A stretch of 64,000 nt of DNA from Uruburuella testudinis (GTDB lineage Bacteria; Pseudomonadota; Gammaproteobacteria; Burkholderiales; Neisseriaceae). Both the position numbers and the translations under genes were made by a program. Each line of letters begins with the position of its first letter. Positions within the stretch are counted from its first letter, which is position 1. This document shows positions 27,187 through 36,370 of this stretch, piece by piece. The notes beneath the pieces are model-generated. The model did not search any database and had not been told where the DNA came from. It was given only the letters and a program-made list of their open reading frames with translations. Location of the stretch: contig NZ_CP091508.1 of NCBI RefSeq assembly GCF_022870865.1, forward strand, positions 1,426,001-1,490,000, given 5' to 3'.

Positions 27187-27846
27187 ATGAAGCAAAAACT
27201 GAAAGTATGGGATTTGCCCACACGCCTGTTTCACTGGGCTTTGGTGTCGGTATTGGCGTTTATGTGGTATAGCGGCGAAACCGGCGGCAATCTGATGGCC
27301 TGGCATTTGCGTTGCGGCCTGCTGATTCTGGCGCTGTTGGTGTTCCGCATCTGTTGGGGTTTTTGGGGCAGCGATACCGCGCGTTTCAGTCAGTTTGTGC
27401 GCGGCCCGGCGCAGATTAAGCGCTATTTGAAAGGCGATCTGACCGAAAACGAACAGCCCGGCCACAACCCTTTAGGGGCGTTGATGGTGTTGGCGCTGCT
27501 GGCTGCGTTGGCAGTGCAGCTGCTGAGCGGCTTGTTTGCCAGCGATGAAAATATGTGGCTCTACAACGGCTATCTCAACAGCCTGATCAGCAGTGAGGCG
27601 GGAGCGGCTGCCCGCAGCATCCACATTGTGTTTTTTAATGTATTACTGGCGCTGGCGGCGGTGCATGTGTTGGCGGTGTTGCTGTATCAATTGGTGAAGA
27701 AACACAATCTGATTGCGCCGATGTTCAGCGGCCGCAAAACGCTGGAAGGCAGGCTGCCGGAGCTGAAGTTTGCCGGTATCGGCAAATTTGCTGCCGCTGT
27801 GGCGGTGGCGGTGGCGGTGATTGCGATGGTGGCGAATGCCGGTTGA
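27187..27846 (+). CDS. Cytochrome b561-type membrane protein (Ni/Fe-hydrogenase cyt-b-like)
   Basis: Di-haem membrane protein of 219 residues, likely moving electrons between quinones and a soluble partner. It opens with KVWDLPTRLFHWALV (His17), a cytochrome b561/hydrogenase b-subunit motif. Four or more helices follow, with candidate haem histidines at 40 (MAWHLRCG) and in RSIHIVFF and AAVHVLAV. The C-terminal stretch AAAVAVAVAVIAMV is encoded by a GTGGCG hexamer repeat, which could expand or contract in frame. The partner is unknown; no hydrogenase is nearby. RBS is weak. Confidence 0.82.
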   Translation: MKQKLKVWDLPTRLFHWALVSVLAFMWYSGETGGNLMAWHLRCGLLILALLVFRICWGFWGSDTARFSQFVRGPAQIKRYLKGDLTENEQPGHNPLGALMVLALLAALAVQLLSGLFASDENMWLYNGYLNSLISSEAGAAARSIHIVFFNVLLALAAVHVLAVLLYQLVKKHNLIAPMFSGRKTLEGRLPELKFAGIGKFAAAVAVAVAVIAMVANAG

Positions 27847-27921
27847 GTGTTGCTGCCGATATTTTCAGACGGCCTCAAGCAGCATATTTCAGGTGGTTTG
27901 AAATAAAAAGGTTATAAAATC

Positions 27922-27955
27922 AAGGCCGTCTGAAAGTATATTTTCAGACGGCCTT
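27922..27955. terminator. Bidirectional DUS terminator between cytochrome b and ppa
   Basis: AAGGCCGTCTGAAA and TTTCAGACGGCCTT flank a 6-nt loop between two convergent genes. Confidence 0.85.
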
Positions 27956-27971
27956 AAAATTGTTCAATGGT

Positions 27972-28502
27972 TTATCGGTTGTTCCAGCGTTCGATAGATT
28001 CTTTAATCACTGCTTTGGCTTCCGCCACATCGCCCCAGCTTTCCACTTTGGTGGAACCCGGTTTTTTCAGGGCTTTGTAGTTATTGAAGTGGAATTCGAT
28101 TTGCTTGATTAACTGCTGCGGCAAATCGGCCAGGCTGTTGTAGGCGTTGCCGCTGTTGCGGTCGTCGGCGGGCACGCACACGATTTTGTCGTCTACTTCG
28201 CCGTCATCCACAAATTTCATCACGCCGATGACTTTGGCTTCCAAAAACACGCCGGTGGCCAAGGGCTGCTCGGTAATCAGCAAAACATCCAGCTCGTCGC
28301 CGTCTTCATCAAGCGTTTGCGGAATAAAGCCGTAGTTGGTGGGCTTGGCGAAAATGGCAGGCTCTACGCGGTCGAGCTGAAAAGCGGCTACTTTGCGGTT
28401 CCATTCGATTTTGTGGCAGCTGCCGGCGGGGATTTCGTTAACGACATTGATGATGCCGCCGTCTACATCGCCGGGCGTCAGAATTTGGTTAAAATCAGCC
28501 AT
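27972..28502 (-). CDS. ppa: Inorganic pyrophosphatase (family I)
   Basis: Hydrolyses pyrophosphate, pulling biosynthetic reactions forward. The 176-residue product has the family I signature DEDGDELDVLL with the metal-binding aspartates, VVNEIPAGSCHKIEW with the substrate lysine, NYGFIPQT, and KIVCVPADDRN. Complete and of normal bacterial length. Minus strand, convergent with the cytochrome b gene and divergent from coq7. Confidence 0.97.
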   Translation of the reverse strand: MADFNQILTPGDVDGGIINVVNEIPAGSCHKIEWNRKVAAFQLDRVEPAIFAKPTNYGFIPQTLDEDGDELDVLLITEQPLATGVFLEAKVIGVMKFVDDGEVDDKIVCVPADDRNSGNAYNSLADLPQQLIKQIEFHFNNYKALKKPGSTKVESWGDVAEAKAVIKESIERWNNR

Positions 28503-28610
28503 AATGTTTCCTTGAAAAAAGATGTCGGACGGGCGGGAGTATAGCAGGTTTTCAGACGGCCTGACACGCGGTTATAATGGCAGACTGATTTTCAATTATT
28601 AGGAACCGCC

Positions 28611-29234
28611 ATGTTGGCCGAAAAGCTGATTCCCCATTTCGACACGGTGTTGCGCACCCTGTTTGCACCTGCCGTTTCTTCACGCCCCTATCCTGATGCA
28701 GGGTTGGAAGAGGGCGCATTGAGTGATACAGAAAAGCAGCATGCGCTCGGCCTGATGCGGGTAAACCATGTCGGCGAAGTGTGCGCCCAAGCGCTGTATC
28801 AGGGGCAGGCGCTGACGGCGCGCGACAAAACCAACCGTGAAGCGCTGCAACACGCTGCCGATGAGGAAGTGGAGCATCTGGCCTGGACGGAAAAACGCGT
28901 GAAAGAATTGGGCGGCCGCACCAGCCTGCTCAATCCGCTCTGGTATGCCGGCTCGCTCGCCATCGGTGTGGGCGCAGGCTTGTTGGGCGACAAATGGAAT
29001 CTGGGCTTTTTGGAAGAAACCGAAAAACAGGTTACTGCCCATTTGGAAGCGCATTTGCAAGGCTTACCTGCGCAGGATGTCAAAAGCCGCGCAATTGTGG
29101 CGCAGATGCGGCTGGATGAAATGCAGCATGCTGAAATGGCCCATGATTTCGGCGCCGCCCCCTTGCCGTTGCCGGTGAAAGAGATGATGAAGCTGAGTTC
29201 GAAAGTGATGACTGCCATCAGTTACCGGATTTGA
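28611..29234 (+). CDS. coq7: Ubiquinone hydroxylase Coq7 (demethoxyubiquinone monooxygenase)
   Basis: Di-iron monooxygenase that makes the last ring hydroxylation of ubiquinone, replacing UbiF. The 207-residue product has the two ferritin-like iron motifs: [15 protein letters not shown] ... [12 protein letters not shown] and [27 protein letters not shown] precedes ATG 28611. Coq7 rather than UbiF is usual in Neisseriaceae. Lies alone and ends at a strong DUS hairpin. Confidence 0.95.
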   Translation: MLAEKLIPHFDTVLRTLFAPAVSSRPYPDAGLEEGALSDTEKQHALGLMRVNHVGEVCAQALYQGQALTARDKTNREALQHAADEEVEHLAWTEKRVKELGGRTSLLNPLWYAGSLAIGVGAGLLGDKWNLGFLEETEKQVTAHLEAHLQGLPAQDVKSRAIVAQMRLDEMQHAEMAHDFGAAPLPLPVKEMMKLSSKVMTAISYRI

Positions 29235-29251
29235 TGGATACGAAAGAGGCA

Positions 29252-29291
29252 CAACAGGCCGTCTGAAACCGATGTTTCAGACGGCCTGTTG
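29252..29291 (+). terminator. DUS inverted-pair terminator after coq7
   Basis: CAACAGGCCGTCTGAAAC and GTTTCAGACGGCCTGTTG pair perfectly over 18 bp with a 4-nt loop. Confidence 0.88.
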
Positions 29292-29669
29292 CTATATGGC
29301 CGTTTAATTTGAGCATCATATGAAGCCGCAGGCTGAAAACAATGAATCCGCTTATGTTTAAAATTCAAATACATATATTTTATAAATAAGAACTATTATT
29401 AAAATATATGAATTTTGAAAAATTCATTTGAAATTAAAATTGGCTGTCATTATGCCTGTTTGATATGCTGAGTGTATGGCGAAACCACTCGATATGCAGC
29501 GGAAAGCCGCGTGTGGTGCGGTTATACGCAGTGGGCGGTTGCGTCATGAAAAACATGCGGTGGTTTGACAAAATGCATGGCCGTGAGGCAGGCCTGCTTG
29601 TGATAAGGCAGTTGCCGGGCGGATATTTTTGCCAAATAACCCTGTTTCCCTCAATTTTTTTAGGAGCGT
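29292..29669 (+). other. AT-rich leader before the small secreted protein
   Basis: About 378 nt with no recognisable gene. It has long A/T runs near 29350-29430 and a short frame (29465-29689) that resembles nothing and runs into the next gene. TAGGAG at 29661-29666 is the ribosome site of the following gene. Possibly a long 5' leader or acquired spacer. Confidence 0.3.
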
Positions 29670-29894
29670 ATGATGAAAGTAATCAGTAAAATCGTTGCAT
29701 TGACTTTGGTATCTGCCGGATTGGCAGCACCTTTAACAGCTGCTGCCATGGGCAATGCGCCGGTTGTCGAGTATGACGGTTCGGGTTGGTGCACGAAAGA
29801 ATATAACCCGGTGCCTTATGTTACCAAAGAGGGAAACACCATCACGGCACCGAATCCGTGCATTGCTGCGGCTTGGAAAGCGCAAGGCCGTTAA
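29670..29894 (+). CDS. Small secreted protein, unknown function
   Basis: A 74-residue product with a clear signal peptide: MMKVISKIVAL hydrophobic core, LTAAAMG around residues 22-27, cleavage probably after ALA/AAA-type positions near 25. The mature part of about 47 residues is Pro/Asn/Tyr-rich and holds two cysteines (GSGWCTKEY and PNPCIAAA), which could form one disulfide. RBS TAGGAG is very good, and ATG 29670 or 29673 can serve as start. I do not recognise the family. Stands alone, before a 35-bp hairpin shared with uup. Confidence 0.7.
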   Translation: MMKVISKIVALTLVSAGLAAPLTAAAMGNAPVVEYDGSGWCTKEYNPVPYVTKEGNTITAPNPCIAAAWKAQGR

Positions 29895-29973
29895 GCATTT
29901 CCGACCATTTGTTGGTGGGGCGAAAATACCTGTCAATCGAATGGTCGGCATGTCGGCTTCGGCTGTTATAAAA

Positions 29974-30054
29974 CCGGCAATAAACTAAGGTAGCCCGACC
30001 ATTCAGAATTGCTAGAGTGTTCTGAATGGTCGGGCTACCTTAGTTTGTTGCCGG
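29974..30054. terminator. 35-bp hairpin between convergent small-protein gene and uup
   Basis: Arms 29974-30008 and 30020-30054 pair over 35 bp with one mismatch and an 11-nt loop. The inner arms (ACCATTCAGAA and TTCTGAATGGT) match the ends of family A repeats, so this may be a minimal or fused pair of A ends now serving as a bidirectional terminator. Confidence 0.75.
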
Positions 30055-30072
30055 CTTGTTTTTGAAAATGAA

Positions 30073-31980
30073 TCAGTCGGTTTGCACGCCGTTTTGTTTG
30101 GCTTCGAGCCATTCCCAGCGTTCGAGTTTCTCCAGCAGCAGCATTTCGATTTCTTCGGCACGCTGTTGCAGCTGGGCGGCTTTTTCGTATTCTTTGAAAA
30201 TATCGGGATCGGCCAGTTGCCTGTTTAAGTCGGCTTGCTCGGTTTCGAGAGCCGCCAATTCATCGGGCAGGCCGTCAAGTTCGCGCTGTTCTTTATAAGA
30301 AAGTTTTACGGTGCGGTTGGTTTTTGGTTTGGTTTTTTCCGGCTCTGAGGCCGTCTGAAGTTTGGGGGCAGCGGCTTTTTCTTCGCGGGTTTTGGCGTCG
30401 ATATAATCCTGGTAGCCGCCGATGTATTCTTTCAGACGGCCTTCTCCTTCAAATACAATGCTTTGGGTAATCACATTGTCGAGAAACATCCGGTCGTGGC
30501 TGACCAGAAACACCGTGCCTTGATAATCGCGCAATAATTCTTCCAACAGCTCTTGGGTGTCGATGTCCAAATCATTGGTCGGCTCGTCGAGCACCAGAAT
30601 GTTGGCGGGACGGGTAAACAGTTTGGCCAGCAGCAGGCGGTTGCGCTCGCCGCCGGAGAGTGAAGAAACGGGGCTTTGCGCGCGGGCGGGGTGGAAGAGG
30701 AAATCTTCCAGATAGCTCATCACGTGTTTTTTCCTGCCGCCGATTTCGACATAATCGTTGCCTTGGCCGAGGGTGTAGAACACGGTGTCGTTTTCGTTCA
30801 GGGCGCTGCGGAATTGGTCGAAATAGGCCACTTCTTGTTTGCTGCCGAGGCGAATTTTGCCGAATGTGGGCTGCAATTCGCCCAAAATCAGCTTTAAAAA
30901 GGTGGTTTTGCCGATGCCGTTGGGGCCGATCAGGCCGATTTTGTCGCCGCGCTGAATAATGGCGGTGAAGCGTTCCATGATTTTTTTGCTGTCGTATTGA
31001 AACGAAGCATCTTCCAGCTCGGCGATGATTTTGCCGCTTTTTTCGCCGGCGGCCAGTTTGAAGTTGACCTGGCCTTGCACGTTGCGGCGCTCGGCGCGTT
31101 GTTTGCGTAATTCTTCCAAACGCTTTACACGGCCTTCGTTGCGGGTGCGGCGCGCTTCGATGCCTTTGCGTATCCAAACTTCTTCTTGGGCGTGGAATTT
31201 GTCGAACAGGCGGTTGTGTTCGGCTTCTACGGCCAGCTCTTCGGCTTTTTTCTCGCTGTATTTGGAAAACGAGCCGGGATAGCTGCGCAGCGTGCCGCGG
31301 TCGAGCTCGACGATGCGGCCGGCGATGTTGTCGAGAAAACGGCGGTCGTGGGTGATGACCACCATGCTGCCGGCAAACTGTTTGAGCAGGTTTTCCAGCC
31401 AGATAATCGCATCGATGTCGAGATGGTTGGTGGGCTCGTCCAGCAGCAGTACATCAGGTTTCTGCACCCAGGCCTGCGCCAGCGCCAGCCGCTTTTTCTG
31501 GCCGCCTGAAAGGTTGCCGATTAATTCGTTTTCGGGCAGCCCCAATTCGCCGATGGTTTGGCGGATGGCGGCGTCAAACTGCCAGCCGTCTTGCGCTTCG
31601 ATCTGGCTTTGCAATTCGTTTAATTCTTTAAACAGTGCATCATCTTGGCTGCTTTCGAGTGCGTGGCTGATTTGGTGATAGCGGCGCAAAACATCGCGCA
31701 AGCCGCCCAGCCCTTCGGATACGGCATCGAATACGCTGGTTTGCGGGTCGAAAAAACTTTCTTGCGGCACGTAAACAATTTTAAGGCCGTTTTGAATGAT
31801 GATTTGGCCGTCATCGAGTTTTTGCACACCGGCAATGATTTTCAGAAATGAGGATTTGCCTGCGCCGTTGCGGCCGATCAGGCCGATTTTTTCGCCGCTG
31901 TCGAGCTGAAAAGCGGCATGGTCGAGCAGGGCGACGTGGCCGACGGCGAAAGAGGCGTTTTCTACTTGCAGGATGTTCAT
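30073..31980 (-). CDS. uup: ABC-F ATPase Uup
   Basis: Soluble ATPase with two ABC domains, linked to translation and to control of replication-related DNA excision. The 635-residue product has Walker A motifs GRNGAGKSS and GPNGIGKTT, two LSGGQ/LSGGE signatures and paired LLLDEPTNHLD / LVLDEPTNDLD. The ABC-F linker sits between the domains, and an acidic-basic coiled-coil C-terminus (about 560-625) is typical of Uup rather than of other ABC-F proteins. No membrane segment. Minus strand, single gene. Confidence 0.93.
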   Translation of the reverse strand: MNILQVENASFAVGHVALLDHAAFQLDSGEKIGLIGRNGAGKSSFLKIIAGVQKLDDGQIIIQNGLKIVYVPQESFFDPQTSVFDAVSEGLGGLRDVLRRYHQISHALESSQDDALFKELNELQSQIEAQDGWQFDAAIRQTIGELGLPENELIGNLSGGQKKRLALAQAWVQKPDVLLLDEPTNHLDIDAIIWLENLLKQFAGSMVVITHDRRFLDNIAGRIVELDRGTLRSYPGSFSKYSEKKAEELAVEAEHNRLFDKFHAQEEVWIRKGIEARRTRNEGRVKRLEELRKQRAERRNVQGQVNFKLAAGEKSGKIIAELEDASFQYDSKKIMERFTAIIQRGDKIGLIGPNGIGKTTFLKLILGELQPTFGKIRLGSKQEVAYFDQFRSALNENDTVFYTLGQGNDYVEIGGRKKHVMSYLEDFLFHPARAQSPVSSLSGGERNRLLLAKLFTRPANILVLDEPTNDLDIDTQELLEELLRDYQGTVFLVSHDRMFLDNVITQSIVFEGEGRLKEYIGGYQDYIDAKTREEKAAAPKLQTASEPEKTKPKTNRTVKLSYKEQRELDGLPDELAALETEQADLNRQLADPDIFKEYEKAAQLQQRAEEIEMLLLEKLERWEWLEAKQNGVQTD

Positions 31981-32071
31981 AAGGTAAAGGCTTGCGTGGC
32001 AAAACGCGTATTTTAACCGATTTTACGGCTTTAAACGATAAACCCGAGCAGGCCGTCTGAAAGGATAAGGG

Positions 32072-32111
32072 GAGGCCGTCTGAAAACAGCAGATGCTTTT
32101 CAGACGGCCTC
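32072..32111 (-). terminator. DUS inverted pair after the LysR gene
   Basis: GAGGCCGTCTGAAAA and TTTTCAGACGGCCTC pair perfectly with a 10-nt loop, directly after the minus-strand LysR stop. A lone uptake sequence lies just left at about 32050. Confidence 0.78.
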
Positions 32112-32123
32112 AAATTGGCAGTG

Positions 32124-33044
32124 TTAGTCGATTTCTTGTTGGAAGCCGCCCATTAACGGCGTGTCGAGCGCCCAAACGGTTTCGATGCAGCTTTTGAGCA
32201 GATCGAGGGAGGGGTCGGCTTCGTATTCGTCGAGATAAATAAAGCTCAACGGCAGGGTTTGGCGGTATTCGTCGAGAATGGTCAGCGGTTTGCCGCTGTC
32301 CCATGCGGCTTCGGCTTTGTGCGAGGGCACCATGGCAACGCCCACGCCTTGGCAGACAAGGTCGATGATGGTTTGCGGATAGTCGCAGATAATTTGCTGT
32401 TTGGGGGCGATTTTGTGTTTGCGCCAAAATTGCTGCAAATGTTTGCGGCTGCCTGATGTGCCCGACATTTCAATCCAGGCGCATTGGCCGAGGCTGGCGG
32501 GCAAGCCGTTTTGAATGGCTTGGGCTTGGTCGGCGGCACAAATCAGCGAATAATGGATGTCTTCGAGAAACACGCTGCGCAGGCCGCGGTGGATGACCGG
32601 GCCGAGAAAAAAACCGCCGTGCAGCTGTTTGGCCAGCACGCGCTGCTCGATTTCGCCGCTCATGCCGTATTGGATATGCAGTTGGATATCGGGGTCGCGG
32701 CGCAGGATTTCTTGGGTCAGGCGGGTGATTTTGGCCGGATCGGCCGGGTGGATCAGGCCGAGCTCGGCGTGGGCGATATAATGTTCGGCCAGGGTTTTGG
32801 CAAAGCAGTCGAGCTTGTGGTGCTGTTGCAGCAGCGCTTCGGCTTCGGGCAGAAAAACTTCGCCGGCCAGGGTGAGCGTCATACCGTTGGTGTTGCGTTT
32901 GAACAGGGTAACGTCGAGGCTTTTTTCGATGGCCTTGATTTGGGCGGATACGGCAGGTTGGGAAAGATGCAGCCGTTCGGCAGCCTGGGTGAGGTTGCCG
33001 ATATGGGCGACTACAGTAAAGGTTTTGAGTTGGGTGTAGTCCAT
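32124..33044 (-). CDS. LysR-family transcriptional regulator
   Basis: DNA-binding regulator of 306 residues. The N-terminal winged helix-turn-helix (about 1-60, LKTFTVVAHIGNLTQAAERLHLSQPAVSAQIKAIE) and effector domain (about 90-300) are complete. It lies divergent from the DUF485-actP operon with a 309-nt shared gap. LysR proteins often control the divergent neighbour, so acetate uptake is a candidate target (inference). No T-N11-A pair stands out, but a long hairpin lies in the gap. Effector unknown. Confidence 0.9.
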   Translation of the reverse strand: MDYTQLKTFTVVAHIGNLTQAAERLHLSQPAVSAQIKAIEKSLDVTLFKRNTNGMTLTLAGEVFLPEAEALLQQHHKLDCFAKTLAEHYIAHAELGLIHPADPAKITRLTQEILRRDPDIQLHIQYGMSGEIEQRVLAKQLHGGFFLGPVIHRGLRSVFLEDIHYSLICAADQAQAIQNGLPASLGQCAWIEMSGTSGSRKHLQQFWRKHKIAPKQQIICDYPQTIIDLVCQGVGVAMVPSHKAEAAWDSGKPLTILDEYRQTLPLSFIYLDEYEADPSLDLLKSCIETVWALDTPLMGGFQQEID

Positions 33045-33209
33045 GCGGTTCTCTTAATTTCTCTATTAATAATATAGGCGCTGCTGCCGCCGGGCCGGGG
33101 TGTGCGAAACGGAGCGGCCGTTTGGTGTAAGTGGTTTTCTTTGCGCTTTTTAACATATTTCAGGGCCGACTGGAAGAGTTTTTACTCTGAAATAGTGCTT
33201 TTAAATCAA

Positions 33210-33240
33210 TTTGCTTGCTGATGCCCATCAGCGAGGCAAA
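33210..33240. promoter_or_regulatory. Inverted repeat in the LysR-actP gap
   Basis: TTTGCTTGCTGATG CC CATCAGCGAGGCAAA, an imperfect 14-15 bp stem with a 2-nt loop, about 115 nt before the DUF485 gene. Could be a regulator site or an RNA hairpin in the leader. No family assigned. Confidence 0.45.
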
Positions 33241-33353
33241 TAGCGGCTATCAGAAAATAAATTGGCCGAAAGATTTGCAAAAGCATTTAAATCAGAATAA
33301 GTTAAACAATGAGCCGGGCGCTGCTCGGCGAATGAAAATAAAGGAGCGGCAGA

Positions 33354-33674
33354 ATGGATAAGCAGACGGCGCAAAAAGTGCTCTCTCATCCCAAATTTCA
33401 AAAAATGGCGGCGCAAAAAGCGGTGTTGGGCTGGCTGTTTTCGGCTGTGATTTTTACGGTGTATGTGGCGTTTATTTTGTTTATCGGCATCAGCCCGCAG
33501 GTGTTTGCCACGCCGGTGGCGCCGGGCAGCGTAACCACTTGGGGCATTTATGTGGGGCTGTTTGTGATTGTGTTTTCCGTTGTATTGACCGGCGTGTATG
33601 TGTATATCGCCAACGGCAAATTCGAGCAGGCGACACGGGAAGTGGTGCGGGAAGTCATGGAGATAGAAAAATGA
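33354..33674 (+). CDS. yjcH: DUF485 (YjcH-type) inner membrane protein
   Basis: Membrane protein of 106 residues with two helices (about 27-50 and 66-88). The DUF485/YjcH family is always found next to acetate permease ActP and is thought to help it; its own mechanism is not known. RBS AAAGGAG at 33340 precedes ATG 33354. Its stop overlaps the actP start by 4 nt (ATGA), so translation is coupled. Confidence 0.92.
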   Translation: MDKQTAQKVLSHPKFQKMAAQKAVLGWLFSAVIFTVYVAFILFIGISPQVFATPVAPGSVTTWGIYVGLFVIVFSVVLTGVYVYIANGKFEQATREVVREVMEIEK

Positions 33675-35350
33675 CCAAGCAGATAGCCGTTTTGATGGCG
33701 GCATTGTGGGCAAACGGCGCTTGGGCGGCCGATGTGGTGGCGGGAGCGGTGCAGCGGCGGCCTCTGAATGTGGCGGCGGTGGTGATGTTTTTTATTTTTG
33801 TGGGCGCCACGCTTTATATCACCAAGTGGGCGGCGGGGCAAAATAAGTCGTCGAAAGATTTTTACACGGCCGGCGGCGGTATTTCCGGTTTTCAAAACGG
33901 GCTGGCGATTGCGGGTGATTATATGTCGGCCGCTTCGTTTTTGGGCATTTCTGCGATGGTGTTTACGCGCGGTTACGATGGGTTGATTTATTCAACCGGC
34001 TTTTTGGTGGGCTGGCCGTTGGTGTTGTTTTTGGTGGCCGAACGCTTGCGCAATTTGGGCAAATTTACCTTTGCCGATGTGGTGGCTTACCGTTTGCGGC
34101 AGACACCGGTGCGCCTGTTGGCGGCCTCGGGCTCGTTGTTGGTGGTGGTTTTGTATCTGATTGCGCAAATTGTGGGGGCGGGCAAGCTGATTCAGCTGTT
34201 GTTTGGTATGAGCTATCTTTCGGCGGTGTTGATTGTGGGTGTGTTGATGGTGGCTTATGTGTTGTTTGGCGGAATGTTGGCGACCACTTGGGTGCAGACG
34301 ATTAAGGCGGTGCTGCTGCTCAGCGGCGCCACTTTTATGGCGTTTATGATTATGAAAAGCGCCGGATTCAGCATGGAAAGCATGTTTGCCCGTGCTGCCG
34401 CCGTGCATGAGCAGGGGGCGGCCATCATGAGGCCGGGCGGCTTGGTCGGCGACCCGGTGGATGCTTTGTCGCTGGGGTTGGCGCTGATGTTCGGCACGGC
34501 CGGGCTGCCGCATATTCTGATGCGTTTTTTTACTGTGCCCGATGCCAAACAGGCGCGTAAATCGGTGTTTGTGGCCACGGGGTTTATCGGCTATTTTTAT
34601 ATTCTGACTTTTATTATTGGTTTTGGCGCGATTATTTTTGTGACGCAGGATAACCCTGAGTTTTTCCAAACCATGCAGCGCGAGGGTAAAACGGTGGTGG
34701 AAATGATCGGCGGCACCAATATGGCGGCGGTGCACCTCTCTGAAGCCTTGGGCGGTAATTTGTTTCTCGGCTTTATTTCTGCGGTGGCGTTTGCCACCAT
34801 TTTGGCGGTGGTGGCGGGGTTGACGCTTTCGGGGGCGTCGGCGGTGAGCCATGATATTTATGCTTCGGTAATCCGTAAGGGGCAGGCCACTTCTGTGGAG
34901 GAAATGCGGGTGTCGCGTGCAACGGTGTTGGTGCTGGGCTTGGCGGCTATTGTTTTCGGGCTGATGTTTGAAAATCAGAATATCGCATTCATGGTGGGCT
35001 TGGCGTTTGCTGTGGCGGCTTCGGCCAATTTTCCGATTTTGATGTTGTCGATGTTTTGGAAAGGTTTGACCACGCGCGGTGCGGTTGCCGGCGGTTTCAG
35101 CGGTTTGCTGTTGGCGTTGGTGCTGATTATTCTGGGGCCGGGAGTGTGGGTGCAGGTGCTGCACTATGAAACACCGGTGTTCCCCTATGGCAATCCGGCG
35201 CTGTTCAGCATTCCGACGGCGTTTGTTATGGCTTGGCTGTTTTCGGTTACCGACCGCTCCGAAGCGGCCGGGCAAGACCGTGCGGGTTATGAAGCGCAGT
35301 ATGTGCGTTCGATGACCGGCATCGGCTCGGAAGAAGCTTCGGATCATTAG
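33671..35350 (+). CDS. actP: Cation/acetate symporter ActP
   Basis: Sodium/solute symporter-family (SSS) acetate importer of 559 residues. It starts with a signal-like segment (about 1-20, cleaved in E. coli ActP) and has some 13 helices, with the SSS motif [38 protein letters not shown] near the start and [18 protein letters not shown] in the middle. ATG 33671 overlaps the DUF485 stop; the longer upstream frame (33539) lies inside that gene. Acetate uptake fits with the nearby LysR gene, though acetyl-CoA synthetase is not adjacent. Confidence 0.95.
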   Translation: MTKQIAVLMAALWANGAWAADVVAGAVQRRPLNVAAVVMFFIFVGATLYITKWAAGQNKSSKDFYTAGGGISGFQNGLAIAGDYMSAASFLGISAMVFTRGYDGLIYSTGFLVGWPLVLFLVAERLRNLGKFTFADVVAYRLRQTPVRLLAASGSLLVVVLYLIAQIVGAGKLIQLLFGMSYLSAVLIVGVLMVAYVLFGGMLATTWVQTIKAVLLLSGATFMAFMIMKSAGFSMESMFARAAAVHEQGAAIMRPGGLVGDPVDALSLGLALMFGTAGLPHILMRFFTVPDAKQARKSVFVATGFIGYFYILTFIIGFGAIIFVTQDNPEFFQTMQREGKTVVEMIGGTNMAAVHLSEALGGNLFLGFISAVAFATILAVVAGLTLSGASAVSHDIYASVIRKGQATSVEEMRVSRATVLVLGLAAIVFGLMFENQNIAFMVGLAFAVAASANFPILMLSMFWKGLTTRGAVAGGFSGLLLALVLIILGPGVWVQVLHYETPVFPYGNPALFSIPTAFVMAWLFSVTDRSEAAGQDRAGYEAQYVRSMTGIGSEEASDH

Positions 35351-35377
35351 ACTGCCGTTTGCTTGTTCCGGCCGGAT

Positions 35378-35469
35378 ACAGGCCGTCTGAAAGCAGAAAT
35401 ATCCGGTAGCGGCATGCGGTGTGATGATGTGTGTATGCCTGCCGGAAAATATCGTTTCAGACGGCCTGT
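35378..35469 (+). terminator. DUS inverted pair with long loop after actP
   Basis: ACAGGCCGTCTGAAA (35378-35392) pairs with TTTCAGACGGCCTGT (35455-35469) with a 62-nt loop. The long loop makes it a weak terminator on its own. Confidence 0.5.
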
Positions 35470-35513
35470 ATATTTAGTACAATGCCGTCTGAAACGATTT
35501 TGAAGGAAGCATC

Positions 35514-35873
35514 ATGTATTTTGTAGACCGCACCGCAGTGGTATTGAAACCTACCGTTAAATTTCTCGAATGGCTCAAAAGCCTGGACGACGATATGCCC
35601 GAACTGACCATCGAGCAGCTGCGCACCAATTGCTCGGTATATCTGATTCCCGAATTCGATGAGCCGGAAGCGGCGGTTTCGTATTTTGACGAGCGCTATC
35701 AGGAAATCTTCCGGGCCGAGCTGGCCGCGTGGGATACCTTGGAGGACAACTGGCCGCAAGACATGAGCTTGAAAGCGTTTTGGGAATATTTCGATATTGA
35801 AATCCACGACATGGTGCTCGATATGGAAGAGGGCGACATGAACGTCAGCCCTGTGTTTGACAACATGATGTAA
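35514..35873 (+). CDS. Conserved hypothetical acidic protein
   Basis: A 119-residue soluble acidic protein beginning MYFVDRTAVVLKPTVKFLEWL and carrying CSVYLIPEFDEPEAAVSYFDERY. I recognise the style of a conserved proteobacterial family (start motif, LIPEFD, W-rich middle) but no function. No signal peptide or membrane helix. It is 3 nt before a small YgfX-like membrane gene, so they are likely one transcript. RBS GAAGGAAG precedes the ATG. Confidence 0.75.
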   Translation: MYFVDRTAVVLKPTVKFLEWLKSLDDDMPELTIEQLRTNCSVYLIPEFDEPEAAVSYFDERYQEIFRAELAAWDTLEDNWPQDMSLKAFWEYFDIEIHDMVLDMEEGDMNVSPVFDNMM

Positions 35874-35876
35874 GCC

Positions 35877-36305
35877 GTGATGCAGCAGGCATTTCAGACG
35901 GCCTTGAGGCCTTCCCGAGCAGGATGCATCATCGTTGTGTTGCTGCATGCAGCCGCAGTTTGGCTGTGTTTGACCGCCTTTTACGGCCTGATGCGCTGGG
36001 CGGGTTTGCTGCTGCTGGTTATCAGCTTGGTGTGGGCATGGCGGGTGCAAACCATGCAGCAGGCCGGCGCGGTGTTTAAAATCGCCGTAAACCGAGAAGG
36101 GCGGGCGGTGGTGTTTGTGGGCGACAGCCAAACCGCGTTTGCTGCCCGGCTGGCCGCCGGCAGCCTGATTGCCCGGCGGGCTTTGTTTTTAAAATGGGAC
36201 CTTGGCGACCGCATCATCCGCCATTGCGTGCTGCCCGACATGACCGACAGCGAAAGCTACCGCCGTTTGGCGGTTTGGGCAAAGTGGGGGCAGCCTAAAA
36301 ATTAA
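35877..36305 (+). CDS. Small YgfX-like membrane protein
   Basis: A 142-residue protein with two closely spaced membrane helices (about 17-36 and 38-54) and a soluble C-terminal half ending RIIRHCVLPDMTDSESYRRLAVWAKWG. This two-helix plus Arg-rich tail layout and the LPD...RRL pattern resemble YgfX (CptA) family proteins, which have been called toxins acting on the cytoskeleton. The usual SdhE/CptB partner is not here; the upstream acidic gene is unrelated. Start ATG 35877 or 35880. Assignment is by pattern only. Confidence 0.55.
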   Translation: MMQQAFQTALRPSRAGCIIVVLLHAAAVWLCLTAFYGLMRWAGLLLLVISLVWAWRVQTMQQAGAVFKIAVNREGRAVVFVGDSQTAFAARLAAGSLIARRALFLKWDLGDRIIRHCVLPDMTDSESYRRLAVWAKWGQPKN

Positions 36306-36306
36306 T

Positions 36307-36346
36307 GCCGTCTGAAAGGTATGCTCTGCCATGCTTTCAGACGGCC
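36307..36346 (+). terminator. DUS inverted pair before folC
   Basis: GCCGTCTGAAAG (36307-36318) and CTTTCAGACGGC (36334-36345). It ends the two-gene unit and precedes the folC operon. Confidence 0.7.
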
Positions 36347-36370
36347 TCAATATTGGTTTGAACGATTAAG

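Noticed and set aside
33992..35347. 451-residue minus-strand frame opposite actP
   Set aside because: His/Gln/Arg-rich shadow of a hydrophobic membrane gene; no homology pattern, no ribosome site.
35877..36305. Toxin-antitoxin pair with the upstream 119-residue gene
   Set aside because: The downstream protein is only loosely like YgfX/CptA, and the upstream protein does not look like SdhE/CptB; no basis to call a TA system.
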